64,000 bases of DNA. It comes from Pelagibacterium nitratireducens. GTDB lineage: Bacteria; Pseudomonadota; Alphaproteobacteria; Rhizobiales; Devosiaceae. The stretch lies in assembly GCF_037044555.1 (NCBI RefSeq), contig NZ_CP146275.1:2770501-2834500 (forward strand). The letters run 5' to 3'. The position numbers and the translations under genes were made by a program. The notes under the pieces are model-generated. The model was not told the DNA's origin. It saw only the letters and a list, made by a program, of their open reading frames with translations, and did not search any database. Shown here piece by piece: positions 18,388 through 27,647 of this stretch (position 1 is its first letter; each line of letters begins with the position of its first letter).

Positions 18388-20268
18388 ATGCAGCGTTTTC
18401 TCATTGCCCTGATCGTTTTGATTTGCGCCACGCCTGCGTGGGCGCGCGAGGAAATCCGCGAGTTCAACGCGATTTTCGAGGTTCATGCCGATACTTCAGT
18501 GACCATCACCGAACAGATCGCGGTGAATGCCGAGGGCAACGAAATTCGGCGCGGAATCTTCCGCGACATCCCAACCCTTCTCGAAACGCCCGATGGCCGG
18601 ACGATCCGGCTGCCGTTTGAGGTGATTTCCGTGATGCGCAATGGCGCGGCAGAACCCTTTGCGGTCGAGGGAATATCGGGCGGACAACGGATCCGGATCG
18701 GGTCGGCCGAGGTGCTTTTGCAGTCGGGTGTGCACCGCTATGAGATCGTCTATCGGATGGACCGTGCGGCACGCCTGTTCGAGGATCACGACGAGTTCTA
18801 CTGGAACGCGACGGGCAATTACTGGAATTTCCCCATCCTGCGGGCGCGCGCGTTGGTGAAGCTGCCCGAAGGCGCTCAGATCACTGAACTCAATGCCTAT
18901 ACTGGCGAATTTGGGGTGCGTAGCGCGGACAGTTCGGCCGAACGACTCAACGACCGGCAGGCACGATTTACGGTGACGCGGGCGCTCGGGCCGGGCGAAG
19001 GGCTGACGGTTTCGGTTTCCTTCGAGAAAGGCATTCTCACGCCGCCCCAAGGCACCGACGCGCTGGTGTTCTGGTTTTCCGATTATCGCGACTACATCAT
19101 CCCGCTGGCCATGCTGTTGATCGTCATTGCCTATAATGCGCTGGCCTGGGGCGCTGTGGGCCGCGATCCGGCCAAGGGCGTCATATTTCCCAGATTTTAT
19201 CCCCCCAAAGGCTTTTCCCCTGCACTCGTCCATTACGTGCACACCATGGGATGGGGGAAAACGGGCTGGACAGCCTTTTCCGCCGCGCTGATTTCACTGG
19301 CCACCAAGGAGTTGATTGAAATCGGCAAGCAGGGAAAGAAAAACACCCTGACGGTGACCGGGCAGTACCCGAAAGAACCGCTGCCGCCGGGCGAAGCGGT
19401 GATTTACGGGGATTTGAAATCGATGAGCCCGGTGACCATCGACAAGACAAGCGGGCCGGAACTGGCCAAGGCCAAGTCCGCCTTCATCGCTGCGCTGGAA
19501 GCCGAAAACCGCAAGGTCTATTTCAACAGCCATATGATCTATATCGCTGTCGGCGTGCTGATCGGCATTTTGTCGCTGGTCGTCATGGTGGCAACGGGCG
19601 TGTTGCACCCGTTGTTTGTGTTTTTTGCTGCCTTTGCCGCGGTCTTCCTATCGATCATTGGGACGGCGGCGCGCTCCTTTTGGCAGGGCCATGGGATCGG
19701 GCGGTTTTTCGGTTTGGCGATCATGGGCATTTTTATCGCCAATTCTGGGGCCTTTGCTTTGGATGTGCTCGATCTCTCCAATATCGATTTTCCGTTCGTC
19801 GCGGCAATCACCATCATTGCGGTAACGCTGGTGTTTGCCGTTCTGATGCGGGCGCCGACCGTGCATGGGCGCAAGATCATGGACGAAATCGATGGCTTCA
19901 AAATGTATCTCGAGACGGCCGAAAAGGAACGGCTCAACTTTCAGGGCGAGCCCGACATGAGCGTTTCACGCTTCGAGGCCATCCTGCCCTATGCCATGGC
20001 GCTGGGCGTGGAAAAGCCCTGGTCGACGCGGTTCGAGAACGATCTGGCCCGTCACGCCGTCAAGGATGCGGGCACAGACTACTCGCCGCACTGGTATAGC
20101 GGCGGCAATTTCTCTTCGGGCAGCTTCGCGCGCACCATGGGCGGGGTGGCGACCGGGCTCAGCGCTGCGATGATCTCGTCCCAGCCGCAGGCATCGAGTT
20201 CGTCCGGGTCGGGGGGCGGTGGCTTTTCGGGCGGCGGCGGAGGAGGCGGCGGCGGAGGAGGCTGGTAG
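18388..20268 (+). CDS. DUF2207 family membrane protein
   Basis: A 626-residue protein with a signal peptide (about residues 1-19), an extracytoplasmic beta-rich DUF2207 domain (FRDIPT, DEFYWNATGNYW), and transmembrane segments at about residues 236-255, 380-400, 405-425, 435-455 and 462-480. The cytoplasmic tail ends in a Ser/Gly run, then GGGFSGGGGG and a terminal Trp. Such Gly-rich tails are normal for the family, so no sequence error is implied. It is translationally linked to lemA; function unknown. Confidence 0.88.
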   Translation: MQRFLIALIVLICATPAWAREEIREFNAIFEVHADTSVTITEQIAVNAEGNEIRRGIFRDIPTLLETPDGRTIRLPFEVISVMRNGAAEPFAVEGISGGQRIRIGSAEVLLQSGVHRYEIVYRMDRAARLFEDHDEFYWNATGNYWNFPILRARALVKLPEGAQITELNAYTGEFGVRSADSSAERLNDRQARFTVTRALGPGEGLTVSVSFEKGILTPPQGTDALVFWFSDYRDYIIPLAMLLIVIAYNALAWGAVGRDPAKGVIFPRFYPPKGFSPALVHYVHTMGWGKTGWTAFSAALISLATKELIEIGKQGKKNTLTVTGQYPKEPLPPGEAVIYGDLKSMSPVTIDKTSGPELAKAKSAFIAALEAENRKVYFNSHMIYIAVGVLIGILSLVVMVATGVLHPLFVFFAAFAAVFLSIIGTAARSFWQGHGIGRFFGLAIMGIFIANSGAFALDVLDLSNIDFPFVAAITIIAVTLVFAVLMRAPTVHGRKIMDEIDGFKMYLETAEKERLNFQGEPDMSVSRFEAILPYAMALGVEKPWSTRFENDLARHAVKDAGTDYSPHWYSGGNFSSGSFARTMGGVATGLSAAMISSQPQASSSSGSGGGGFSGGGGGGGGGGGW

Positions 20269-20272
20269 CAGC

Positions 20273-21142
20273 CTATTGCCCGAGCAGCGGCGTGGCGGCG
20301 ACCCAATGGCCCGAGAAGCGTTCGCGCAAATCGTGAGCCGCCTGGTGGGCGGCGGCGGCGCTGCCGTATAGGCCGAAGCAGGTGGCGCCGGAGCCTGACA
20401 TGCGGGCGGTGACGCAGCCTGATGTGGTGGAGATCGCGCCCACGATCGAAGCGATGGAAGGCACCAGTTCGGTGGCGGGGGCCTCAAGATCATTGCGGGT
20501 ATCGGCAAGCCAGAGCGAGAGCAGCGCTGCACGATCGAGCGGCGCGGGCAGCTCGGGCATGGGCGGATTGTGCTTTTGGGTCAGCCGCTTGAACACATCA
20601 GGGGTGGAAACCTGTTCGAGAGGATTGACCAGAACCAGGTGCATCTGAGGAAAGGTTGTGAGCGGTGCGATTTTTTCGCCAATGCCGGTTACCTCGCAAG
20701 GCTGACTCAAAAGGCACATGGGCACATCGGCACCCAGCGTGGCGGCAAGGGCAAAGATTTCCGCATCGGCGATGGGGGTTTGGCTCATGCGCGCAAGAAC
20801 GCGCAACAGGGCGGCAGCGTCGGCTGAGCCCCCACCGAGCCCGGCAGCAATGGGGAGGTGCTTTTCGAGATGGATTTCGATCCCGTCGGGCAGATGACCG
20901 GGAAAGCGGGCGCGGAATTTTTCCAGCGCCCGGATGACAAGGTTGGCACGCCCGTTGGGCAAATCGGCGCCGAACGGGCCCGAGACGTGAAGCAGGTCCT
21001 TCCGCGCAGGCGCGACCGAAACCAGATCGGCCAGTTCGGTAAAAACGCACAGGGTGTGGAGGAGATGAAAACCGTCCTCCCGACGCCCCACAACATGCAG
21101 CGCGAGATTGACCTTGGCCGGGGCGGGCTCTGTTAGCGGCAT
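20273..21142 (-). CDS. ispE: 4-(cytidine 5'-diphospho)-2-C-methyl-D-erythritol kinase
   Basis: A 289-residue GHMP kinase of the MEP pathway. Seen are the substrate motif APAKVNLALHV, the ATP loop PIAAGLGGGSADAAALLR at about residue 98, and the C-terminal ARMSGSGATCFGLY. The ATG overlaps the stop codon of the upstream TPR gene as TGATG, so the two are coupled. It converges on the DUF2207 gene with only 4 bases between stops. Confidence 0.93.
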   Translation of the reverse strand: MPLTEPAPAKVNLALHVVGRREDGFHLLHTLCVFTELADLVSVAPARKDLLHVSGPFGADLPNGRANLVIRALEKFRARFPGHLPDGIEIHLEKHLPIAAGLGGGSADAAALLRVLARMSQTPIADAEIFALAATLGADVPMCLLSQPCEVTGIGEKIAPLTTFPQMHLVLVNPLEQVSTPDVFKRLTQKHNPPMPELPAPLDRAALLSLWLADTRNDLEAPATELVPSIASIVGAISTTSGCVTARMSGSGATCFGLYGSAAAAHQAAHDLRERFSGHWVAATPLLGQ

Positions 21143-22848
21143 CAATCGCCGATGGGCGCGTTCGGGTCCAGCCCGTGAAGCAGCTTTGGCGTGGCGCGCT
21201 CGGTGACCGCGCCGTCCTCATCGACATCGATGGCGATGCGCCACTGGAACATGGCTTCGCGCTCTCTTCCGGCAACCCAATAGACATCGCCAAGATGGTC
21301 GTTGATCTCGGGGTCGGCAGGCAGAAGGTTGACCGCATCCTCGAGCACCTCGACGGCCTCGTCTATGCGGCCAAGCTTGTAGAAAGCCCAGCCCAGGCTG
21401 TCGACGATATAGCCGTTGCGCGGTGAGAGCTCGACGGCCTGCTCGATCATTTCAAGCGCCTGTTCGAGGTTTTTGCCCTGATCCACCCAGGTGTAGCCGA
21501 GATAGTTGAGAACATCGGGATGATTGGGGCGCAACTCGAGAGCCTTGAGGAAATCGGCCTCGGCGCGGTCCCATTGTTTGGCGCGCTCATAGGAGATGCC
21601 GCGCACATAATAGAAGCGCCAGTCGTTGGGACGGGCCGGATCGAGCCGGTCAATGACCGCTGAATAGGCCTCCGCCGCCTCTTCCCACCGTTCGGCATAG
21701 CGCAACGTGTCGCCCAGGATACCCTGCACTTCCTGATTGTCGGGATTTGAGACAGCGATATTCTGAAGACGGGAAATGGCGGCATCGCGATCGCCGCGCA
21801 GATCGATGTTTTCGGCGAGCCGGACCAGCGCGTTGACACGGAGGGGGGAATCGTTGGGGACGGTCTCAAAGATCGTGTCGGCTTCGTCGTAGCGGCCGGC
21901 GCTGGCCAGAAGCTCGCCAAGCGAAATCGAAATGATCGCCTCGTCGGGATCGAGGTAATTGGCAAGTTGCAGGAAGCCGACGCCGAGCTGGATCGAGCCA
22001 TCGCGGGCCAGCGCCGTGCCCAGTCCGTGAAGCATTTCGGCCGCGCCCGACTGGACCGATCCGGCGAAAAGACCGGGCTTTTGACCGTTGGCGATGGGCT
22101 CGCGCAGGGAATCGACAACAGGATGCTCGACACCCTGTTCAGCAAAAGTATCGAGCACGGCCTGGGCTTCATCGAAGCGTCCGGCATTGCCCAGCATGCG
22201 GATATAGGCTTCAGCGATGCGCGGGACGAGCGGATCGAGTTCATAGGCCTGGCGGGCCAGATCGATCGCCTCATCGCGTTGGCCGCCGACATCGGCCAGA
22301 ATGGCGCGATGGAAGATGATAAACTCGTCAAACCCGCCCTGCCCGACCTGGCTCAGGATGGCATTTGCGGCGTCAGTATCGTCTTCGCCGACCTTGGACC
22401 AGGCGCGGATAACCGAAGCGATAATGCCGACCAGCGAAGCGTCGGGAACGCGCGAAAGCAACTGATCGGCTGAAGCGTAACGGCGCTGTTTGAGGGCAAC
22501 CGAGCCCAGAACAAGATGGGCGAGCTCGTCTTCGGGCGTCAGGTCAATGACGTGTTGAGCCATGGTGGCGGCTTCGGAAATGTCGCCGGCCAGAAGATAG
22601 GCGAGGAACGCCTGGCTGGAATAGACCGGATTGTCCCAATCGCGCTCGGCGGCCTGCATAAACAGTGAAGCGGCGCGACGGGCGTCGAGTGCATCGATGG
22701 CGGAAAGGCCGGCCAGATAGCTGCCCATCGTGCTCGAGACGCGCATGGGCAGGATATCCTGCTGCGCGAATGACGATGAGAGTGGAACGCCAGCGCAGAG
22801 CGCGGCAACGATCAGGGCATGGATCGGCCGTTTGAGCAGCTTTAGCAC
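21142..22848 (-). CDS. Exported tetratricopeptide-repeat protein
   Basis: A 568-residue protein with a probable signal peptide (hydrophobic stretch at about residues 8-26, then SSSFAQQD) and many TPR units, for example the one with YLGYTWVDQGKNLEQALE and the next with VDSLGWAFYKLGRIDEAVE. This is a protein-interaction scaffold, likely periplasmic or membrane-associated. The GTG at 22848 is preferred because the signal peptide starts there and AGGAG stands about 12 bases upstream. It is coupled to ispE downstream. Confidence 0.85.
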   Translation of the reverse strand: MLKLLKRPIHALIVAALCAGVPLSSSFAQQDILPMRVSSTMGSYLAGLSAIDALDARRAASLFMQAAERDWDNPVYSSQAFLAYLLAGDISEAATMAQHVIDLTPEDELAHLVLGSVALKQRRYASADQLLSRVPDASLVGIIASVIRAWSKVGEDDTDAANAILSQVGQGGFDEFIIFHRAILADVGGQRDEAIDLARQAYELDPLVPRIAEAYIRMLGNAGRFDEAQAVLDTFAEQGVEHPVVDSLREPIANGQKPGLFAGSVQSGAAEMLHGLGTALARDGSIQLGVGFLQLANYLDPDEAIISISLGELLASAGRYDEADTIFETVPNDSPLRVNALVRLAENIDLRGDRDAAISRLQNIAVSNPDNQEVQGILGDTLRYAERWEEAAEAYSAVIDRLDPARPNDWRFYYVRGISYERAKQWDRAEADFLKALELRPNHPDVLNYLGYTWVDQGKNLEQALEMIEQAVELSPRNGYIVDSLGWAFYKLGRIDEAVEVLEDAVNLLPADPEINDHLGDVYWVAGREREAMFQWRIAIDVDEDGAVTERATPKLLHGLDPNAPIGD

Positions 22849-22948
22849 GATTGTTCCCGAACTCCTCGCTTGCAGGCCTGAAACCGACCTATCATCTCCA
22901 ATAGCCAAACCCGGCAATCCTGTCGATTGTTGGGCGCATCAGCTGGAT

Positions 22949-23049
22949 GCATTTTCACGTTTCTCCGAATCGCGCAAATTGCTCCAAGTTCTTGTCTTGT
23001 CGCGCTTCCGAACCGGATAAGCGGCTTCCAATTATCCTGGAAGCACTCC
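22949..23049. repeat. Dispersed mosaic palindromic repeat, copy B
   Basis: The left module reads GAATCGCGCAAATTGCTCC. The core TTGTCGCGCTTCCGAACCG is at about 22995-23014. The right hairpin GGATAAG.../...TTATCC is flanked by CTTCC/GGAAG. It fills the middle of the 260-base gap between the TPR gene and the ETF-QO gene; nothing else is visible there. Confidence 0.75.
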
Positions 23050-23108
23050 CACGAGACCTTTTCACGCAAATGCGCGAGCGCCGCAAGCCTTGAGGGCTCA
23101 CACGATTT

Positions 23109-24761
23109 TCACATTCCCGAATAGTTGGGACCGCTTCCACCCTCGGGGGGCACCCAGTTGATGTTCTGGGCCGGGTCCTTGATATCGCAGGTCTTGCAGT
23201 GCACGCAGTTCTGGGCATTGATCCTGAACACGGGATCGCCGCCTTCCTCGATCACCTCGTAAACACCGGCGGGGCAATAGAGCGGCGCGGGCTCGCCATA
23301 TCTCGGCAGGTTGTCGCGAATCGGAACTTGCGGATCGGTGAGCCGCAAATGGACGGGCTGATCCTCGTCATGGGCGATGTTGGCGCGATAGACCGATTCG
23401 GTGCGCGAGAAGGCGATTTTGCCATCCGGTTTGGGATAGGTGATGGGGGCAACTTCGGAAATCGGTTTAAGCCGTGCGAAATCGGGCCTGTCGGAAACCA
23501 GACCACCCAAGGGGGAAAGTTTGGCGAGGCTGGAAACCCACATGTCGGCGCCGGCCAGCCCCACCCCGACAAAGGTCCCCAGCTTGCTCCAGAGCGGCTT
23601 TACGGCGCGGACCGGATAAAGATCGTCGCGGATGCCCGAAGCGAGGATGGCTTCGTCGAGCGTTGCGATTTCATCATTGGCGCGGCTGGCGGCGATGGCG
23701 TTTGCAATTTCGGACGCCGCGGCCATGCCCGAGCGGATGGCGTTGTGGATGGCTTTGAGCCTCGGCACATTCATGAAACCGGCCGAACAGCCGATCAAAG
23801 CGCCGCCGGGGAAGGCCATTTTGGGGATGGACTGCCAGCCGCCCGAGGTCAGCGCGCGTGCGCCATAGGAAAGGCAGGTCGCCCCTTCGAGCAGTCTGGC
23901 GATTTCAGGGTGCTGCTTGAAGCGCTGGAATTCGCCGAAAGGGGACAATGTGGGGTTCTCGTAGTCGAGATGGGCGACAAGCCCAAGATAGATCCTGTTG
24001 TCCTGGGCATGATAGCAAAAGCCGCCACCGCTGGTGGAATTGCCCATCGGGTAGCCCATGAAATGGGTGACTTTGCCCGGCTTGTGTTTTGCCGGATCGA
24101 TTTCCCAGATTTCCTTGAGGCCCAGACCATATTTTTGCGGCGCGCGGCCTTCGTCCAGACCGAATTTGGCGATCAGGCGCTTGGCAAGCGAGCCGCGGGC
24201 GCCTTCGGCAATGAGCGTATATCTGGCGCGCAACTCGATGCCGGGAGTGAAATTGGGCTTATGGCTGCCGTCGCGAGCAACGCCCATGTCGCCGGTGACG
24301 ATGCCGAGGATTTCGCCATTCTCGCCGGTGATAAAATCGGCAGCGGTCGTGCCGGGAAAAATATCGACGCCCAGTGCCTCGGCCTGTTCGGCCAGCCAGC
24401 GGCACAGATCTCCGAGCGAGATGATGACGGCGCCCCTGGTCTTCATGATCGGCGGGATCAGGGCGTGGGGGAAGGGAATGGCGGATTTTTCGGTGAGATA
24501 GACGAAGCTGTCTTCGGTGACGTCGGGGCCGACCGGAGCGCCTTTTTCGCGCCAATCTGGGATAAGGGCATCCAGACCAGCAGGATCCATGACGGCACCT
24601 GAAAGGATATGACCGCCGATGTCTGCGGATTTCTCGACGACGACGATTTCGAGATCGGGGGATTTCTGTTTCAGCGCTATGGCTGCGGACAACCCGGCCG
24701 GGCCGGCGCCGACAATCACTACGCCGGTCTCCATCATCTCGCGTTCGATCGCATCGGCCAT
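23109..24761 (-). CDS. Electron transfer flavoprotein-ubiquinone oxidoreductase
   Basis: A 550-residue inner-membrane-associated flavoprotein that passes electrons from ETF to ubiquinone during fatty acid and amino acid oxidation. The FAD-binding motif [18 protein letters not shown] lies at about residue 14. The ubiquinone/FAD region includes [11 protein letters not shown]. The [4Fe-4S] ligands are in the C-terminal CPAGVYE and [10 protein letters not shown] segments. It stands alone, divergent from the uracil-DNA glycosylase gene. Confidence 0.95.
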   Translation of the reverse strand: MADAIEREMMETGVVIVGAGPAGLSAAIALKQKSPDLEIVVVEKSADIGGHILSGAVMDPAGLDALIPDWREKGAPVGPDVTEDSFVYLTEKSAIPFPHALIPPIMKTRGAVIISLGDLCRWLAEQAEALGVDIFPGTTAADFITGENGEILGIVTGDMGVARDGSHKPNFTPGIELRARYTLIAEGARGSLAKRLIAKFGLDEGRAPQKYGLGLKEIWEIDPAKHKPGKVTHFMGYPMGNSTSGGGFCYHAQDNRIYLGLVAHLDYENPTLSPFGEFQRFKQHPEIARLLEGATCLSYGARALTSGGWQSIPKMAFPGGALIGCSAGFMNVPRLKAIHNAIRSGMAAASEIANAIAASRANDEIATLDEAILASGIRDDLYPVRAVKPLWSKLGTFVGVGLAGADMWVSSLAKLSPLGGLVSDRPDFARLKPISEVAPITYPKPDGKIAFSRTESVYRANIAHDEDQPVHLRLTDPQVPIRDNLPRYGEPAPLYCPAGVYEVIEEGGDPVFRINAQNCVHCKTCDIKDPAQNINWVPPEGGSGPNYSGM

Positions 24762-24819
24762 CAGTCATTCCCAAGTGAGGTGGAAGCGTGGGTCGCGGTG
24801 TGACATAACAAAAAGCGAC

Positions 24820-25638
24820 ATGACAAATCGACAGCTAAATCGTGAAGAAATTCTGGCCACGCTCGACTGGTACGTCGCGGCGGGGGTCGATATCGCGGTT
24901 GGCGAGACACCGGTGGACCGGTTTGCGCAATCGGCAATCAAGCCGGCGCCTGCCCAGCGGCGGGCCGCGCCGTCGATTGTACCGCAAGCCACCCAGCAGC
25001 GCCCTACCCCGCCCCTGCCCGTAGCGGGCGGGCCGGCCGATGTGGACCCCGGCGAAGCTCGGGCGATGGCGTCGAGCGCAACGAGTCTGGAGCAATTGCG
25101 TGGCATGCTCGAAACCTTTGACGGGTGCGGGCTGAAATTGCGGGCCACCAATCTGGTGTTTGCCGATGGCAATCCGGATGCCGAGATCATGCTGGTGGGC
25201 GAGGCGCCGGGGCGCGAGGAAGATTTGCAGGGCAAGCCCTTCGTGGGCCGATCAGGGCAATTGCTCGACCGGATGCTGGGCGCCATAGGGCTGGACCGGA
25301 CCAAGGTCTATATCGCCAACACGGTGCCCTGGCGGCCACCGGGAAACCGCACGCCATCGCCATCGGAAGTGGCTGTGTGCCTGCCGTTTCTTTACCGGCA
25401 GATCGAACTGGTGGCGCCCAAGGTGCTGGTGGCGCTGGGCGGCGCTTCGGCATCAACGCTGTTCGAGACCGACACAGGCATAACCCGACTGCGCGGGCAA
25501 TGGCGTGACCTTAGCGTGGGCAGTCATTCCATGCGGGCCGTGGCAACGCTGCACCCGGCCTATCTGTTGCGCCAACCGGCGGCCAAACGGCTTGCCTGGG
25601 CCGACCTGCTGTCGGTCAAGGCAGCGCTGGAAAGTTAG
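24820..25638 (+). CDS. Uracil-DNA glycosylase, family 4-like, with two Fe-S cysteines replaced
   Basis: A 272-residue enzyme that removes uracil from DNA. Motif [21 protein letters not shown] is at about residue 127 and motif B HPAYLLR at about 246. The N-terminal 90 residues are a low-complexity Pro/Ala extension. Family 4 enzymes have four cluster cysteines; here only FDGCGLK and EVAVCLPF keep Cys. The positions normally CxxC and KCRPPGNR read FxxC and PWRPPGNR. The TAG stop at 25636-25638 is the first three bases of repeat copy C. Confidence 0.88.
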   Translation: MTNRQLNREEILATLDWYVAAGVDIAVGETPVDRFAQSAIKPAPAQRRAAPSIVPQATQQRPTPPLPVAGGPADVDPGEARAMASSATSLEQLRGMLETFDGCGLKLRATNLVFADGNPDAEIMLVGEAPGREEDLQGKPFVGRSGQLLDRMLGAIGLDRTKVYIANTVPWRPPGNRTPSPSEVAVCLPFLYRQIELVAPKVLVALGGASASTLFETDTGITRLRGQWRDLSVGSHSMRAVATLHPAYLLRQPAAKRLAWADLLSVKAALES

Positions 25639-25741
25639 AGCATTTCAGCGCTTCTTCGAATCGCTTCAATTGCTCTAGGCCCTTGTTTTGTCGTGCTTCC
25701 GAACCGGATAAGTGGGACCCACTTATCCTGGGAGCGCTCTA
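25636..25741. repeat. Dispersed mosaic palindromic repeat, copy C (intact, 106 bp)
   Basis: It runs from TAGAGC to GCTCTA. The left module contains GAGCATTT...AATTGCTC, the core is TTGTTTTGTCGTGCTTCC, and the right hairpin is GGATAAGTGGG/CCCACTTATCC. Its first three bases are the stop codon of the udg gene. Its end lies 18 bases before the TTG start of the next gene. Confidence 0.85.
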
Positions 25742-25759
25742 GCCAGAAGGATTTTCAAA

Positions 25760-26653
25760 TTGGGCAAACGCATCGTCTTTACCGGTGGGAGCGGGAAAGC
25801 CGGCCGTCATGTTGTTCCTTATCTGCTCGATCAGGGACACGAAGTCTTCAATATCGACCTGCAGCCGCTCGATCATCCGGACGTCAATACGCTTTCGGCC
25901 GATCTGACCAATAGCGGCGAGGCCTTCAACGCGCTTTCGATGCATTTTGGATTCGAGGGGCTGGCGAGCGGGAATGGCCCTGCCCCGGTCGATGCGGTCG
26001 TCCATTTTGCCGCGGTGCCGCGCATTCTGCTCAAGCCCGACAATGTGACGTTCCAGGCCAATACCGTTTCGACCTACAATGTGATCGAAGCGGCGGTGAA
26101 GCTGGGGATCAGAAAGATCATCATCGCTTCGAGCGAGACGACTTATGGGGTCTGCTTTGCCGAAGGCGACAAAGACTACCACCGCTTTCCGCTCGAGGAG
26201 GATTATGACGTCGACCCGATGGACAGCTATGGGCTGTCCAAGGTGGTCAACGAAAAGACGGCGCGGGCGTTCGCGATGCGCTCGGGCGCCGATATTTATG
26301 CGTTGCGGATCGGCAATGTGATCGAGCCGCATGAATACCCGAAGTTCAATTCCTTCCTTGCCGACCCCGCTTCGCGCAAGCGCAATGCCTGGAGCTATAT
26401 CGATGCGCGCGATCTGGGACAGATTGTCGATCTTTGCATCGCAAAGGACGGACTTGGCTTTGAGGTGTTCAATGCGGTCAACGACACGATCACCGCGGAC
26501 GAACCCACCGCCGAGATTCTGGCCAAATGGGCGCCCAATACGCCGATCGTAAAAGAGATGGGGACCAACGAAGCGCCGATCTCGAACCGGAAAATCCGCG
26601 ACGTTCTCGGCTTTGTCGAACAGCACAATTGGCGCAAATACCTGCCCCAATAG
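25760..26653 (+). CDS. NAD(P)-dependent epimerase/dehydratase family protein
   Basis: A 297-residue extended short-chain dehydrogenase. The nucleotide-binding motif TGGSGKAGRHV is at about residue 8, the catalytic pair is Ser/Thr in ASSETTYG with YGLSK (YxxxK) at about 158, and a YIDARDLGQ segment is typical of sugar-nucleotide epimerase relatives. The start is TTG 25760, chosen because AGAAGGA lies 8 bases upstream and the Rossmann strand follows at once. The substrate is unknown. Confidence 0.85.
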   Translation: MGKRIVFTGGSGKAGRHVVPYLLDQGHEVFNIDLQPLDHPDVNTLSADLTNSGEAFNALSMHFGFEGLASGNGPAPVDAVVHFAAVPRILLKPDNVTFQANTVSTYNVIEAAVKLGIRKIIIASSETTYGVCFAEGDKDYHRFPLEEDYDVDPMDSYGLSKVVNEKTARAFAMRSGADIYALRIGNVIEPHEYPKFNSFLADPASRKRNAWSYIDARDLGQIVDLCIAKDGLGFEVFNAVNDTITADEPTAEILAKWAPNTPIVKEMGTNEAPISNRKIRDVLGFVEQHNWRKYLPQ

Positions 26654-26672
26654 CCACTTTCGCTTGATCGAT

Positions 26673-26716
26673 ATCTTGTAACTCATTACATTACGTAATA
26701 TGTGACGTTACAAGAT
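26673..26716. promoter_or_regulatory. Nested palindromes, probable operator of the flavoprotein gene
   Basis: A perfect 10-base inverted repeat, ATCTTGTAAC at 26673-26682 and GTTACAAGAT at 26707-26716, surrounds a perfect palindrome ATTACGTAAT at 26690-26699 and a TGTAA-N4-TTACA pair at 26678-26691. The region is AT-rich, has no T-run for termination, and ends 42 bases before the ATG of the flavoprotein gene. No candidate regulator gene is adjacent. Confidence 0.65.
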
Positions 26717-26758
26717 GGCCCCGCCGGTTGCGGGGTCGGTCAGCGATCGAGGTACGAC

Positions 26759-27643
26759 ATGACATACGACGTCATCATTATCGGCGGCAGCTATGCGGGG
26801 ATGTCCGCCGCCTTTCCCCTGGTCCGCGCGCGGCGCAGCGTTCTGGTCATCGATGGCGGCAAGCGGCGCAACCGGTTTGCAAGCCATTCTCATGGGTTTC
26901 TGACGCAGGACGGCGTGGCGCCGGACGTAATCGCAGCCCAGGGCGGCGTGCAACTGGCGGCCTATCCGACCCTGTCCTGGGTCGAAGGCGATGCGGCAGG
27001 TGCAGAAAAGAGCGCCGATGGGTTCAGGGTCACGCTGGACGATGGGCGGGATTTCGTCGGCCGACGGCTGATCCTTGCCCATGGGGTGACCGACACCCTG
27101 CCCGAGATCGCCGGCCTCAAGGAGCGATGGGGGCAGAGCGTGTTCCATTGCCCTTATTGTCACGGCTATGAACTGGACCAGGGCCAAATCGGGGTGATCG
27201 GGGTTGGCCCCATTTCCATGCATCACGCCCTGATGCTTCCCGATTGGGGGCAAACGACATTTTTGCCTAACGCCAGTTTCGAGCCCGACGCCGAGCAGTT
27301 GGCCCAGTTGGCGACCCGAGGTACGGCGCTTGAAACCGGCACGATCGCCGAGATCACCGGCCGGGCCGATGTGCGGCTCACCGACGGGCGGGTTCTCTCA
27401 TTCGACGGACTGTTCGTTGCCTCGATCATTGCACCATCGAGTCCCATTGCCGAACAGCTGGGGTGCGCCATCGAGGAATTGCCCAATGGCCGCCAGATCG
27501 TGACCGACGAGATGAAACAGACCAGCGTGCCCCATGTCTTTGCCTGCGGAGACGCGGCGCGGGCGGCAGGATCGGTGCCGTTAGCGGTAGGAGACGGAGC
27601 AATGGCGGGCGCGGCGTGCCACCGGACGCTGATGTTCGGATAA
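26759..27643 (+). CDS. Thioredoxin reductase-like FAD/NAD(P) oxidoreductase
   Basis: A 294-residue flavoprotein of the low-molecular-weight thioredoxin reductase fold. It has the FAD motif VIIIGGSYAGMSAAFPLV at about residue 5, the redox pair in FHCPYCHGYE at about 134, and the FAD-closing FACGDAARAAGS near the C-terminus. The NAD(P) loop reads GVGPISMHHA, weaker than the usual GxGxxA/G, so cofactor use is uncertain. The gene is preceded by nested palindromes that look like an operator. Confidence 0.85.
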   Translation: MTYDVIIIGGSYAGMSAAFPLVRARRSVLVIDGGKRRNRFASHSHGFLTQDGVAPDVIAAQGGVQLAAYPTLSWVEGDAAGAEKSADGFRVTLDDGRDFVGRRLILAHGVTDTLPEIAGLKERWGQSVFHCPYCHGYELDQGQIGVIGVGPISMHHALMLPDWGQTTFLPNASFEPDAEQLAQLATRGTALETGTIAEITGRADVRLTDGRVLSFDGLFVASIIAPSSPIAEQLGCAIEELPNGRQIVTDEMKQTSVPHVFACGDAARAAGSVPLAVGDGAMAGAACHRTLMFG

Positions 27644-27647
27644 GACT

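Noticed and set aside
20190..20268. A possible sequencing error in the Gly-codon run at the end of the DUF2207 gene
   Set aside because: Gly/Ser-rich tails ending in Trp are typical of the family, and the frame closes properly.
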